DNA of 64,000 bases from Streptomyces sp. NWU339 (GCF_003143855.1 NZ_QFRK01000013.1:124091-188090), one strand, 5' to 3'; counted from the first letter of the stretch, positions 1 to 11,110 are shown. Numbers and translations are program-made. The notes: generated from the sequence alone by a model not told the origin.

Positions 1-1762
<1,762 letters not shown>

Positions 1763-1876
1763 GAGGACTCCTCGTGCGCTTTCCGGGTCCCCCGGCAGGC
1801 TCCGGAGCCCCCATGGTAGCCATCCCCGGCCGATGGCTCTCCTGCGGACCGGTGTGAGGACCGTCTACCCGTGAAA

Positions 1877-1920
1877 CGCACGGGGCGGGCACCGGATTCC
1901 TCCGGTGCCCGCCCCGTGCG
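1877..1920 (-). terminator. Terminator after apt
   Basis: Perfect 20-bp inverted repeat (1877-1896 with 1901-1920) around a TTCC loop, 37 bases beyond the apt stop codon. On the minus strand it is followed by GTTTC. It separates the apt transcript from relA. Confidence 0.75.
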
Positions 1921-1957
1921 GTGTCCGCCGCGCTCCACGCGCGTCCCGCGTCGCCGC

Positions 1958-2506
1958 TCAGAGCGTGAGAAGCGCCTCCAACGGGGCACCGGCCAGGGCC
2001 GGCTCCACCCGGGCCCGGCCGCCGAGGAAACCGAGTTCCATCAGCACGGCGAGGCCCACGACCTCGGCGCCGGCCCTGCGGATGAGCCGCACCGACGCCT
2101 CGGCGGTACCGCCGGTGGCGAGCACGTCGTCGATCACCAGGACGCGGTCGGCGGCGGTCAGGTCCTCGGCGTGCACCTCGATCTCGGCGGAGCCGTACTC
2201 CAGGTCGTACGCCTGACTGAGGGTGGCTCCGGGGAGCTTGCCCGCCTTGCGCACGGGGATGAACCCGAGGCCGGCCTGGACGGCGACCGGGGCGCCGAGG
2301 ATGAAGCCCCGGGCCTCCAGGCCGACGACCTTGGTGGCGCCGGTGGCTTCGGCGATCCCGACGAGGGCGTCGCTGAGCACGGCGAACGCCTTGGGGTCGG
2401 CCAGGAGCGGGGTGATGTCCTTGAACATCACACCCGGCTCCGGGTGGTCCTCGACGTCCCGGATACGGCTCAGCAGCAGTGCGGAGGCGTCGGTTGTTTC
2501 GGTCAT
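1958..2506 (-). CDS. apt: Adenine phosphoribosyltransferase
   Basis: 182-residue purine-salvage enzyme that converts adenine and PRPP to AMP and pyrophosphate. The PRPP-binding signature is present as VLVIDDVLATGGT (about residues 125-137), with the family blocks GVMFKDITPLL and GLEARGFILG ahead of it. The ATG at 2506 overlaps the secF stop codon (ATGA), so translation is probably coupled to secF. The start residues MTETTDAS fit the usual Apt length. Apt next to relA is a conserved actinobacterial arrangement and links purine salvage to ppGpp metabolism. A perfect hairpin terminator follows. Confidence 0.95.
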   Translation of the reverse strand: MTETTDASALLLSRIRDVEDHPEPGVMFKDITPLLADPKAFAVLSDALVGIAEATGATKVVGLEARGFILGAPVAVQAGLGFIPVRKAGKLPGATLSQAYDLEYGSAEIEVHAEDLTAADRVLVIDDVLATGGTAEASVRLIRRAGAEVVGLAVLMELGFLGGRARVEPALAGAPLEALLTL

Positions 2507-3621
2507 CTGCGTTTTCCTGGGGGTCGGCCGCGACCGCGGTTGCGGGACGCGGGTTGATGGCGTGGTCCCACGACGGCGGGAACGGCGTCCGCCGGCCCGT
2601 CGTCGTGGCTGTCGTCGGGCACCCGGTTCTCGGCCGGCTCGCCCGTGTCCGTGCCCTGGGCCCGCTTGGCCAGGACACGCTTCTTCAGGGTCCGCATCGA
2701 CGGCTCGCGCTCCTTGAGGTCGGCGACGAGCGGCGTGGCGATGAAGATCGAGGAGTACGCACCGGCGGCGAGACCGACGAACAGCGACAGCGAGATGTCG
2801 TTCAGCATGCCGGCGCCGAGGACTCCGCCGCCGATGAACAGCAGGGCGCCCACCGGCAGCAGCGCGACCACCGTGGTGTTGACGGAGCGGACCAGCGTGC
2901 CGTTGATGGAGCGGTTGGCGATCTCGCTGTAGGTCCAGCGGGTCTGCTTGGTGATGTCGTGGGTCTGTTCCTTGAGGCTGTCGAACACCACGACCGTGTC
3001 GTAGAGAGAGTAGCCGAGGATGGTCAGCAGCCCGATCACCGTACCCGGGGTGACCTCGAAGCCCACGAGGGCGTAGATGCCGACGGTGATGGTGATGTCG
3101 TGGATCAGCGCGATGAACGCGGCGACGGCCATGCGCCACTCGAAGGCGATGGCCAGATAGATCACGACCAGGAACAGGAAGATGCCGAGGCCCAGCCAGG
3201 CCTTGTTGGCGATCTGCTCGCCCCAGCTGGGACCGACCAGGTCCGCGTTGATCTGCTCGGGACTGACCTTCAGGTCCTGGGAGAGCTCCGTCTTGATCTT
3301 GCCCGAGACACCGGTGTCGATGGCCGTGATCTGGATGCGCAGACTGCCGTCACCGAGCTTCTGGACGATGGCGTCGTGGCCGGAGGCCTCTTCCGCGTAG
3401 GTCTCGGCCTGGGCGACCGAGGCGCTCATGTTCTTCGGGGTGGTGAAGACCGCCCCGCCCTGGAACTCGATGCCCATGTGGAGGCCGCGCACCGCCAGGC
3501 CGACGATGGCCAGGACGGTGATCAGGATGGAGATGCCGTACCAGATCTTGCGGCTCTTGATGAAGTCGTAGCCGACCTCACCGTGGTGCAGTCGGGCGCC
3601 GAGACCACCGAGCTTCGACAT
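2503..3621 (-). CDS. secF: Protein translocase subunit SecF
   Basis: 372-residue membrane subunit of the SecDF complex, which uses the proton gradient to help pull proteins out of the SecYEG channel. The N-terminus (SKLGGLGARLHHGEVGYDFIKSRK) leads into a first membrane segment, then the GIEFQGGAVF motif, a periplasm-side domain and five further membrane segments with the conserved LGYSLYDTVVVFD block near residue 210. The C-terminal 60 residues are basic and disordered. The start ATG lies only 3 bases after the secD stop, and the stop overlaps apt, so secD-secF-apt is one transcription unit. Confidence 0.96.
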   Translation of the reverse strand: MSKLGGLGARLHHGEVGYDFIKSRKIWYGISILITVLAIVGLAVRGLHMGIEFQGGAVFTTPKNMSASVAQAETYAEEASGHDAIVQKLGDGSLRIQITAIDTGVSGKIKTELSQDLKVSPEQINADLVGPSWGEQIANKAWLGLGIFLFLVVIYLAIAFEWRMAVAAFIALIHDITITVGIYALVGFEVTPGTVIGLLTILGYSLYDTVVVFDSLKEQTHDITKQTRWTYSEIANRSINGTLVRSVNTTVVALLPVGALLFIGGGVLGAGMLNDISLSLFVGLAAGAYSSIFIATPLVADLKEREPSMRTLKKRVLAKRAQGTDTGEPAENRVPDDSHDDGPADAVPAVVGPRHQPASRNRGRGRPPGKRR

Positions 3622-3624
3622 CTC

Positions 3625-5415
3625 TCACGCCTCCTTCGGGTGGGAGGGGGCGGAGTGGTGGCGGGTGCGGCGCAGCGGCGGCTTCGCTCCCAGGGCCTTC
3701 GGATCGAGACCGGACCACTTGTGACCGCTCGCGAAGAACTTCCGGCGGGCCATCAGCGTCAGCAGCGGCTTGGTGAACAGGAACACCACCACGACGTCGA
3801 GCACCGTGGTCAGGCCGAGCGTGAACGCGAAGCCCTGGACCTTGCCGACGGTGACGACGAAGAGCACCGCGGCGGCGAGGAACGAGACGAAGTCGGAGAC
3901 CAGGATGGTGCGCCGGGCGCGCGGCCAGGCCCGCTCCACGGCGGGGCGCAGGGTGCGGCCCTCACGGATCTCGTCCCGCACGCGTTCGAAGTAGACGATG
4001 AATGAGTCCGCCGTGATACCGATCGCGACGATGGCGCCGCAGACGGCCGGCAGGTTCAGCGCGAAGCCGATGGTCGGGCCGAGCAGGGCCATGATCACAT
4101 AGGTGAGGGACGCGGACACCAGCAGCGAGGCGACGGCGATGAAGGACAGACCGCGGTAGTAGACCAGCAGGTACAGGACGACCAGGGCGAGGCCGATCGC
4201 GCCGGCGATGAGACCGGCGTGCAGCTGGTCACCGCCGAGCGCTGCGGTGACGGTGGTGACGCTGTCCTCGCGGAACGTCAGCGGCAGCGCGCCGTAGGAC
4301 AGCATGTTGGCGAGTTCCTCGGCCGACTTCTGCGTGAAGTTGCCGGAGATCTCCGCGTTGCCGCCGGTGAGGGCCTGGTTGACATAGGGGTCGGAGACGA
4401 CCTCGCCGTCCAGGACGATGGCGAACTGGTTCTGCGGGGGCGCGTTCTGGGCCAGCTTGCCGGTGATGTCGGCGAACTTGCTGCTGCCCTTGTCCGTGAA
4501 GTCCATGGTGACGGTCCAGCCGGCACCGGAGTGCGTGTTGAGGACGGCCTTGGCCTGGTCGACGTCCGTGCCGTCGACGGCGGCGGGGCCGAGGATGTAC
4601 TTCTGCCACTGGCCCTGGGAGTTCTGGCCGCAGGCCACGGTCGAGTCGGTGGACTTGGCGCCGTCTCCGGCGGTGGCGCGGACGCTCGCCTTGGTGCAGT
4701 CGAGCGCGGCGTACTGGGCCTGGAGCCTGCTGTCCGTACCGCCCGTGGCGGACGGGGAGGGGGTGGCCCTGCCCTCGGCCGGGCCGCTGGGGGCCGCCGA
4801 CGGCTTGGCGTCGGCCTTCAGGGCGTCGGTGACCGCGCGTCCCTGGGTGGTGGGGTTCGCCGACGGGCTGGCGGAGGCGGACGGAGACCTCTCGTCGGTG
4901 GTCTTGTCCGTGGCCTTCTCGCTCGCCTTGTCGATGGCCTTGTCCGCTCCGGTGCCCTGGCTCGGGGCGTCACCGGTGGTGCGGGGCGTGGGGGCGGTCC
5001 CGCCGGTGGCGAGTTCGGTCGCGAGGACCGGACGGAAGTAGAGCTTGGCGGTGGTGCCGACCTGTTTCCGGGCCTGCTCGGAGTTGGTGCCCTTGGGAAT
5101 GTTGACGATGATGTTACGGTCGCCCTGCGTCTGGACCTCTGCCTCGGAGACACCGAGGCCGTTGACGCGACGTTCCATGATGGAGACCGCGGTTGCCATG
5201 TTGGCCGGGTTGATCGCGGATTCCTGGCCGGCCTCGGGGACCGCCGCCAGCGTGATGCTGGTGCCGCCGGCCAGATCGATGCCCAGACGCGGGGTTCTGT
5301 GCCCGGAGGCGAACATGCCTCCGGTGAGCGCCACGATGGCGATCAGGATCAGGGTGAGCGAGCGCCACGGCTTGCTTGTGACGCTCGCCTTGTTTCCCTT
5401 TTTGAGTGCAGCCAC
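3625..5415 (-). CDS. secD: Protein translocase subunit SecD
   Basis: 596-residue SecD, partner of SecF in post-translational export. I place the start at the GTG at 5415 (VAALKKGNKAS) because a GGGAG site lies 7 bases upstream. A longer reading to 5508 has no such support. The first membrane helix is at about residues 20-38, followed by the conserved GIDLAGGTSITL, the large extracytoplasmic P1 domain, and five more membrane helices from about residue 400. The extracytoplasmic domain carries a roughly 110-residue insert rich in Ala/Ser/Pro/Thr/Lys/Asp (bases about 4740-5010), typical in kind but long. It is followed directly by secF. Confidence 0.96.
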   Translation of the reverse strand: MAALKKGNKASVTSKPWRSLTLILIAIVALTGGMFASGHRTPRLGIDLAGGTSITLAAVPEAGQESAINPANMATAVSIMERRVNGLGVSEAEVQTQGDRNIIVNIPKGTNSEQARKQVGTTAKLYFRPVLATELATGGTAPTPRTTGDAPSQGTGADKAIDKASEKATDKTTDERSPSASASPSANPTTQGRAVTDALKADAKPSAAPSGPAEGRATPSPSATGGTDSRLQAQYAALDCTKASVRATAGDGAKSTDSTVACGQNSQGQWQKYILGPAAVDGTDVDQAKAVLNTHSGAGWTVTMDFTDKGSSKFADITGKLAQNAPPQNQFAIVLDGEVVSDPYVNQALTGGNAEISGNFTQKSAEELANMLSYGALPLTFREDSVTTVTAALGGDQLHAGLIAGAIGLALVVLYLLVYYRGLSFIAVASLLVSASLTYVIMALLGPTIGFALNLPAVCGAIVAIGITADSFIVYFERVRDEIREGRTLRPAVERAWPRARRTILVSDFVSFLAAAVLFVVTVGKVQGFAFTLGLTTVLDVVVVFLFTKPLLTLMARRKFFASGHKWSGLDPKALGAKPPLRRTRHHSAPSHPKEA

Positions 5416-5543
5416 CTTCGTACTCCCTCTCGGGCCGCCTCGGGCCCGGTCAATGGGCGGGCGGCCATGACTGGTCTGGGGATTCCGTGCGAACGGGGCG
5501 GGTCCCAAGGTGCGCGGGCGTGCCCGCGCACCCCGGGGCTCGA

Positions 5544-6053
5544 CTACTTCGCCTCGGAACCGCCCTCGGACTTCTTCGGCTGCTCGTCCGTCTTCGCCTT
5601 GGCGGCGGCGTCGGCCGGCTCGTCGGCCGTGTCAGCCGTTTCCTTCTCGTCCTTCTTACCGAAATCGACCGGCGCGTCGTCGGAGGCGGCAGCGCCGGGG
5701 GAGTCGTCGGTCTCGGTGAGGGAGGAGGCGTCGTCGGGGACGACGTCGGCGTCGGACTTCAGGTCGTGCTCGATACCGTGGACGATGTGGTTGTACTCGT
5801 CGTCGCTCAGGACGGCACCGATGGCGTTCTTCGCGAACAGCAGTTCCACGCCGGGGCCGGCGTCGAGGAGGACCGTGTCCTCACTGACCTCCTTGACCGT
5901 GGCGTACATGCCCCCGATCGTGCGGACACCGGAACCCGGCTGCATCTGGTTCCGCATATCGATGGCCTGCTGCTGCTTCTTCTTGGCCGACCGGGTCATC
6001 AGGAACATGGCCCCGATGAGCACAATGAACGGGAGGAGGGTCAGGAGACTCAC
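5544..6053 (-). CDS. yajC: Preprotein translocase subunit YajC
   Basis: 169-residue single-pass membrane accessory of SecDF. The start is the GTG at 6053 (VSLLTLLPFIVLIG), which has a GGAAG site 8 bases upstream. An in-frame GTG 18 bases further up lacks one. One N-terminal membrane helix is followed by the YajC core (RTIGGMYATVKEV, LLFAKNAIGAVL) and then an acidic, low-complexity tail of about 70 residues rich in Asp, Ala, Lys and Glu. It lies 128 bases upstream of secD on the same strand and downstream of ruvB, the usual order ruvB-yajC-secD-secF. Confidence 0.93.
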   Translation of the reverse strand: MSLLTLLPFIVLIGAMFLMTRSAKKKQQQAIDMRNQMQPGSGVRTIGGMYATVKEVSEDTVLLDAGPGVELLFAKNAIGAVLSDDEYNHIVHGIEHDLKSDADVVPDDASSLTETDDSPGAAASDDAPVDFGKKDEKETADTADEPADAAAKAKTDEQPKKSEGGSEAK

Positions 6054-6218
6054 GGGTCGGACTTCCTTCACATGACCGCGATGGTGAACGGCCTGTTGGT
6101 TGGGGGTATGTGATGCCGCCTACAAGCGGTGGCACCGGCGGAGTCTAGGCGAGTCCGCGCGCAGGGAACAACGCTCAGCGTGGCACCGGGGTTCCTGGCC
6201 CGGCCGGTGCCGGCCCCC

Positions 6219-7289
6219 TCATGCCCCGAACAAGTCCCCTTGTCCGTTTCCGGTTCCGCGGGAGCCGGGCGGGGTGAGGCCGAGATGCGCCCATGCCGCC
6301 GGGGTCGCGATCCGGCCGCGCGGGGTACGGGCGAGCAGGCCCTCCCGGACGAGAAAGGGCTCGGCGACCTCTTCCACCGTCTCACGTTCCTCGCCCACCG
6401 CGACGGCGAGCGTGGACAGGCCGACCGGGCCGCCGCCGAACAGCCTGAGCAGCGCGCCGAGCACCGCGCGGTCGAGCCGGTCCAGGCCGCGGCCGTCGAC
6501 CTCGTAGACCGCCAGGGCCGCCGTGGCGATCTCCCGGGTGATCCTCCCGTCGGCCCTGACCTGGGCGTAGTCGCGGACCCGGCGCAGCAGGCGGTTGGCG
6601 ATGCGGGGCGTGCCGCGCGAGCGGCCGGCGATCTCGGCGGCGCCGTCGGCCTCTATCCCGACCTCCAAAAGGCCCGCCGAGCGGTGCACGACCCGCTCCA
6701 GCTCGGTGGGCTCGTAGAACTCCATGTGCGCGGTGAAGCCGAAGCGGTCGCGCAGCGGGGGCGGCAGCAGGCCCGCCCGGGTGGTGGCGCCGACCAGGGT
6801 GAACGGGGGCAGCTCGAGGGGGATGGCGGTCGCGCCGGGGCCCTTGCCGACGATGACGTCGACGCGGAAGTCCTCCATCGCCATGTACAGCATCTCCTCG
6901 GCGGGCCGGGACATCCGGTGGATCTCGTCGAGGAACAGCACCTCGCCCTCCTGGAGGGAGGACAGGACCGCCGCCAGGTCGCCGGCGTGCTGGATGGCGG
7001 GCCCGGAGGTGATCCGGATGGGGGCCTCCATCTCCGCCGCGATGATCATCGAGAGGGTGGTCTTGCCCAGGCCGGGGGCCCCGGACAGCAGCACGTGGTC
7101 GGCGGTGGCGCCCCGCGCGCGGGCGGCGCGCAGCACCAGGTCGAGCTGCTCGCGGACCTTCTCCTGGCCGATGAACTCGTCCAGGTCCTTGGGCCGCAGG
7201 GCGGCCTCGACGGCCTGGTCCTCCCCGTCGGCGACAGATCCCACCAGCCGCTCCGCGGCGGCGGGGTCGGTCGTGTCGTCCCAGTTCAC
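6219..7289 (-). CDS. ruvB: Holliday junction branch migration helicase RuvB
   Basis: 356-residue AAA+ motor that drives branch migration at Holliday junctions together with RuvA. Walker A is GAPGLGKTT (about residues 69-77), Walker B is LFLDEIHR, sensor 1 is GATTRAGLL, and the C-terminal winged-helix domain contains RTPRGRIATP. The length is normal for the family. It lies downstream of ruvA with a 104-base gap on the same strand, so ruvC-ruvA-ruvB is likely one operon. The 165 bases between ruvB and yajC hold no gene. Confidence 0.97.
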   Translation of the reverse strand: MNWDDTTDPAAAERLVGSVADGEDQAVEAALRPKDLDEFIGQEKVREQLDLVLRAARARGATADHVLLSGAPGLGKTTLSMIIAAEMEAPIRITSGPAIQHAGDLAAVLSSLQEGEVLFLDEIHRMSRPAEEMLYMAMEDFRVDVIVGKGPGATAIPLELPPFTLVGATTRAGLLPPPLRDRFGFTAHMEFYEPTELERVVHRSAGLLEVGIEADGAAEIAGRSRGTPRIANRLLRRVRDYAQVRADGRITREIATAALAVYEVDGRGLDRLDRAVLGALLRLFGGGPVGLSTLAVAVGEERETVEEVAEPFLVREGLLARTPRGRIATPAAWAHLGLTPPGSRGTGNGQGDLFGA

Positions 7290-7393
7290 TGAAGTCTCCT
7301 AGCCGGGGTGGGGCGGGCGTGCGGGTGTTCCGGTCAGGGCCGGCGGCCCGGGTGCCGCATCTGGCGGTGGTGGTCCGTGGGCCGTGGGCCGGA

Positions 7394-8002
7394 CTACCGG
7401 GCGCGGTTCAGGGTCTGCAGAGCCGCCTTCAGCAGCGGGCCCACCTGGGGGGTGCCCTCGGCCGCCTCGGCCTGCGGAGTGACGGCGGCGACCGCCTCGT
7501 CGGCCTCGCGCGTCGCGTACCCGAGGCCGATCAGGGCGGCGTGCAGCTGGTCGCGCCAGCCCGTGGTGCCGGGACCGGCCGCGGCCGCCGCCGCGCCCAC
7601 CGGTGCGCCGAGGCGGTCCTTCAGTTCCAGGAACAGCTTCTGGGCGCCCTTCTTGCCGATGCCGGGCACGGCGGTGAGCGCCTTCTCGTCGGTGGTCGCG
7701 ACGGCCCGCCGCAGCGCGTCCGGGGTGTGCACGGCGAGCATGGCCTGGGCCAGGCGCGGCCCGACGCCGCTGGCGGTCTGCAGCAGCTCGAAGACCTGCC
7801 GCTCGTCGTCGTCCGCGAAGCCGTAGAGGGTGAGCGAGTCCTCGCGCACGACCAGGGACGTCGCGAGCCTGGCGTGCGCGCCGACGCGCAGCGCGGACAG
7901 CGTGTTGGGCGTGCACTGGACGGCCATGCCGACGCCGCCGACCTCGACGACCGCGGCGTCGGGGGCGAGCGCGGCGACCGGGCCGCTGACGAAGGCGATC
8001 AT
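7394..8002 (-). CDS. ruvA: Holliday junction DNA helicase subunit RuvA
   Basis: 202-residue junction-binding subunit that loads RuvB. It begins MIAFVSGPVAALAPD (OB fold), has the helix-hairpin-helix segments VGPRLAQAML and VPGIGKKGAQKLFLELKDRL, and ends with the RuvB-contacting domain (ALIGLGYATREADEAV). The ATG overlaps the ruvC stop by 4 bases, indicating coupled translation. The linker before the last domain is Ala-rich. Confidence 0.96.
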   Translation of the reverse strand: MIAFVSGPVAALAPDAAVVEVGGVGMAVQCTPNTLSALRVGAHARLATSLVVREDSLTLYGFADDDERQVFELLQTASGVGPRLAQAMLAVHTPDALRRAVATTDEKALTAVPGIGKKGAQKLFLELKDRLGAPVGAAAAAAGPGTTGWRDQLHAALIGLGYATREADEAVAAVTPQAEAAEGTPQVGPLLKAALQTLNRAR

Positions 8003-8556
8003 GCGGAGCGCCCCTTCGGTGAGTTCGGTGCTGTGGGTGTGCGCGAGGCGTGCAGGGCGACCGCCTGACGCAGCCGGTTCTGGGCCGGGGCCCGCCAGAT
8101 GTGGCAGATGGCGAGAGCCAGGGCGTCGGCCGCGTCGGCGGGCTTCGGGGGCGCGTCGAGCCGCAGCAGGCGGGTGACCATCGCGCCGACCTGGGCCTTG
8201 TCCGCGCGGCCGGAGCCGGTCACGGCGGCCTTGACCTCGCTGGGCGTGTGCAGGGCGACGGGGATGCCTCGGCGCGAGGCGCACAGCAGGGCGACGGCGC
8301 TCGCCTGGGCGGTCCCCATCACCGTCCGGACGTTGTGCTGGCTGAAGACCCGTTCGACGGCGACGAACTCCGGCCGGTGTTCGTCCAGCCACTGTTCCAG
8401 GCCCTGCTCGATGGCGACGAGGCGGTCTCCGAGATCGGCGTCGGCGGGCGTGCGTACGACACCGACGCCGAGCATGGTGAGCGGTCGCCCGGCGACCCCC
8501 TCGACCACCCCGACACCGCACCGCGTCAACCCCGGGTCGACCCCCAGCACTCGCAC
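7999..8556 (-). CDS. ruvC: Holliday junction resolvase RuvC
   Basis: 185-residue endonuclease that resolves Holliday junctions by paired nicks. The catalytic acidic residues are visible in GVDPGLTRCG (Asp7), VAVERVF (Glu) and the C-terminal DAADALALAICH block. It is the first gene of ruvCAB. The region upstream to the YebC gene is about 200 bases with no ORF. The C-terminal tail (ASRTPTAPNSPKGRSA) is variable in the family. Confidence 0.96.
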   Translation of the reverse strand: MRVLGVDPGLTRCGVGVVEGVAGRPLTMLGVGVVRTPADADLGDRLVAIEQGLEQWLDEHRPEFVAVERVFSQHNVRTVMGTAQASAVALLCASRRGIPVALHTPSEVKAAVTGSGRADKAQVGAMVTRLLRLDAPPKPADAADALALAICHIWRAPAQNRLRQAVALHASRTPTAPNSPKGRSA

Positions 8557-8759
8557 GCCGGCCTCCCCTCTCCGCGGCTCATCCGCCGCCGCTCTCGCGG
8601 ACCTGGCTGATCGCCGCCGGGGTTCCTCGATCGAGGGTCACGGCCCGCGTACGGTGATCTTTGACGTACGTCAGGCTATCGGCTGCCACTGACAGGAGCT
8701 GCGGGCCGGTGGGGGCGTGCCCCCACCGGCCCGCTGGAGTCGTCGCGCACGCAGCCGCG

Positions 8760-9512
8760 TCACACGTCGACCTTCTCCATGATCTCGTCGCTCACGTCGA
8801 AGTTGGCGAAGACGTTCTGCACGTCGTCGCTGTCCTCCAGCGCGTCGATCAGCTTGAAGATCTTCTTGGCGCCCTCCTCGTCCAGCTCGACCTGCATGGT
8901 CGGGACGAAGTTGGCCTCGGCGGAGTCGTAGTCGATCCCCGCGTCCTGCAGTGCGGTACGGACCTCGACGAGGTCGGTGGCCTCGCTGAGCACCTCGAAG
9001 GACTCACCGAGGTCGTTGACCTCCTCGGCGCCCGCCTCCAGGACGGCGGCGAGGACGTCGTCCTCGGCCAGCTCACCCTTGGGGACGATCACGACGCCCT
9101 TGCGGTTGAACAGGTACGACACCGAGCCGGGGTCGGCCATCGAGCCGCCGTTGCGGGTCATCGCGACCCGCACGTCCGAGGCGGCGCGGTTGCGGTTGTC
9201 GGTGAGGCACTCGATGAGCACCGCGACACCGTTCGGGCCGTAGCCCTCGTACATGATTGTCTCGTAGTCGGCGCCACCGGCCTCGAGACCGCCACCGCGC
9301 TTGATGGCGGAGTCGATGTTCTTGTTCGGCACCGACTGCTTCTTGGCCTTCTGAACGGCGTCGTAGAGCGTGGGGTTGCCGTCCAGATCGACACCGCCCA
9401 TACGCGCGGCGACCTCGATGTTCTTGATCAGCTTCGCGAAGAGTTTGCCGCGCTTGGCATCGAGGACGGCCTTCTTGTGCTTCGTCGTGGCCCATTTGGA
9501 GTGGCCGGCCAT
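8760..9512 (-). CDS. YebC/PmpR family protein
   Basis: 250-residue member of the YebC family, whose members are described both as DNA-binding regulators and as factors easing ribosome stalling at proline stretches. The signature N-terminus MAGHSKWATTKHKK, the GGVDLDGNPTLY block and the conserved YEGYGPNGVAVL segment are all present, and the length is standard. It lies between pdxT and ruvC, the usual genomic position in bacteria. The ATG at 9512 has AGGAGAG nearby upstream. Confidence 0.92.
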   Translation of the reverse strand: MAGHSKWATTKHKKAVLDAKRGKLFAKLIKNIEVAARMGGVDLDGNPTLYDAVQKAKKQSVPNKNIDSAIKRGGGLEAGGADYETIMYEGYGPNGVAVLIECLTDNRNRAASDVRVAMTRNGGSMADPGSVSYLFNRKGVVIVPKGELAEDDVLAAVLEAGAEEVNDLGESFEVLSEATDLVEVRTALQDAGIDYDSAEANFVPTMQVELDEEGAKKIFKLIDALEDSDDVQNVFANFDVSDEIMEKVDV

Positions 9513-9550
9513 CTGACTCTCTCCTTCGCGTAACCCATCCCTGCAACAAA

Positions 9551-9577
9551 CTCCCCCAGGGCTCGAAAGCCCGGGAG
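9551..9577 (-). terminator. Hairpin after pdxT
   Basis: Stem GGGCT/AGCCC around a CGAA tetraloop, extended by an outer CTCCC/GGGAG pairing with a 3-base bulge, 14 bases beyond the pdxT stop codon. The position suggests a weak terminator or a processing hairpin between pdxT and the YebC gene. Confidence 0.45.
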
Positions 9578-9590
9578 GTACCCAGGAATC

Positions 9591-10196
9591 CTACAAGGCG
9601 TCGGCCGCCCGGCACTCGCGTGTCATGGTGACGAACAGGCCGTGCACACGGTGATCCCCGGTCAGTTCCGGGTGGAACGACGTGGCCAGGGCGTTGCCCT
9701 GGCGGACCGCGACGATGTGGCCGTCGTGCTCGGCGACCACCTCGGCTCCGGCTCCGACGGACTCGACCCAGGGGGCGCGGATGAAGACACCGTGCACGGG
9801 GCCGCCCACCACTCCCTTGACGTCGACCGCGGCCTCGAAGGACTCGTTCTGCCGCCCGAAGGCGTTGCGGCGCACGATCATGTCGATCCCGCCCACGGTC
9901 TCCTGGCCCGAGCGCGGGTCGAGGATCTTGTCGGCGAGCAGGATCATCCCGGCGCAGGTTCCGTAGACGGGCATGCCTGCGCGCACGCGTGCGCGCAGGG
10001 GCTCCATCAGGCCGAACAGGACGGCCAGTTTGGAGATGGTGGTGGACTCACCACCGGGCAGGACCAGACCGTCGACCTCGGCGAGTTCGCCGGGCAGGCG
10101 CACCGGCCTGGCCACGGCACCGGCTGCGGCCAGGGCGACGAGGTGCTCCCGTACGTCGCCCTGGAGGGCCAGGACGCCTGTCACGACGTCGCTCAT
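9591..10196 (-). CDS. pdxT: Pyridoxal 5'-phosphate synthase glutaminase subunit PdxT
   Basis: 201-residue glutamine amidotransferase that releases ammonia for PLP synthesis by PdxS. Substrate loop LPGGESTT, nucleophile Cys in YGTCAGMI, and the His-Glu pair in FHPELTGD are all present, so the triad is complete. Its ATG is 2 bases after the pdxS stop, consistent with a pdxS-pdxT operon and a 12+12 enzyme complex. Confidence 0.96.
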   Translation of the reverse strand: MSDVVTGVLALQGDVREHLVALAAAGAVARPVRLPGELAEVDGLVLPGGESTTISKLAVLFGLMEPLRARVRAGMPVYGTCAGMILLADKILDPRSGQETVGGIDMIVRRNAFGRQNESFEAAVDVKGVVGGPVHGVFIRAPWVESVGAGAEVVAEHDGHIVAVRQGNALATSFHPELTGDHRVHGLFVTMTRECRAADAL

Positions 10197-10198
10197 GG

Positions 10199-11110
10199 CT
10201 ACCAGCCGCGGTTGGCGTAGCGCTCGGCCTCGGGAAGGGTGTCGCAGTTGATGCCGACCATGGCCTCACCGAGGTTGCGGGACGCCTCCGCGATCACCTT
10301 CGGGTCGTCGTAGAAGGTGGTGGCCTTGACAATGGCGGCGGCACGCTTGGCCGGGTCGCCGGACTTGAAGATGCCGGAGCCGACGAAGACGCCCTCGGCG
10401 CCGAGCTGGCGCATCAGCGCGGCGTCGGCGGGAGTGGCGACACCGCCGGCGGAGAACAGCACGACCGGCAGCTTGCCCAGCTCGGCGACCTCCTTGACCA
10501 GCTCGTACGGAGCGCGCAACTCCTTGGCGGCGGCGTACAGCTCGTGGTTGTCGAAGCCGCGGAGCCGGGCGATCTCGTTCTTGATCTGGCGCAGGTGACG
10601 GACGGCCTCGACGACGTTGCCGGTGCCGGCCTCGCCCTTGGAGCGGATCATCGCGGCACCCTCGGCGATGCGGCGCAGGGCCTCGCCGAGATTGGTGGCA
10701 CCGCAGACGAAGGGGGTGGTGAACGACCACTTGTCGGAGTGGTTGACCTCGTCGGCCGGAGTGAGGACCTCGGACTCGTCGATGTAGTCGACGCCGAGGG
10801 ACTGCAGGACCTGGGCCTCGACGAAGTGGCCGATGCGGGACTTGGCCATGACCGGGATGGAGACGGCCCCGATGATGCCGTCGATCATGTCCGGGTCGGA
10901 CATGCGTGCCACACCGCCGTCCTTGCGGATGTCGGCGGGCACGCGCTCCAGGGCCATGACGGCGACGGCGCCCGCGTCCTCGGCGATCTTCGCCTGCTCC
11001 GGTGTGACGACGTCCATGATCACGCCGCCCTTGAGCTGCTCGGCCATGCCGCGCTTCACGCGGGCGGTGCCGGTCTCGGGAGCCTGGTTTTCGGAGAGCG
11101 TGCTGGACAC
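10199..11110 (-). CDS. pdxS: Pyridoxal 5'-phosphate synthase lyase subunit PdxS
   Basis: 303-residue TIM-barrel synthase that builds PLP from ribose 5-phosphate, glyceraldehyde 3-phosphate and ammonia from PdxT. The start is the GTG at 11110 (VSSTLSENQAP) with GAGG about 7 bases upstream, giving the usual family length. Conserved segments VKRGMAEQLKGGVIMDV, ALERVPADIR, MAKSRIGHFVEAQ and GVFVGSGIFKS are present. It heads the pdxST operon. Confidence 0.97.
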   Translation of the reverse strand: MSSTLSENQAPETGTARVKRGMAEQLKGGVIMDVVTPEQAKIAEDAGAVAVMALERVPADIRKDGGVARMSDPDMIDGIIGAVSIPVMAKSRIGHFVEAQVLQSLGVDYIDESEVLTPADEVNHSDKWSFTTPFVCGATNLGEALRRIAEGAAMIRSKGEAGTGNVVEAVRHLRQIKNEIARLRGFDNHELYAAAKELRAPYELVKEVAELGKLPVVLFSAGGVATPADAALMRQLGAEGVFVGSGIFKSGDPAKRAAAIVKATTFYDDPKVIAEASRNLGEAMVGINCDTLPEAERYANRGW

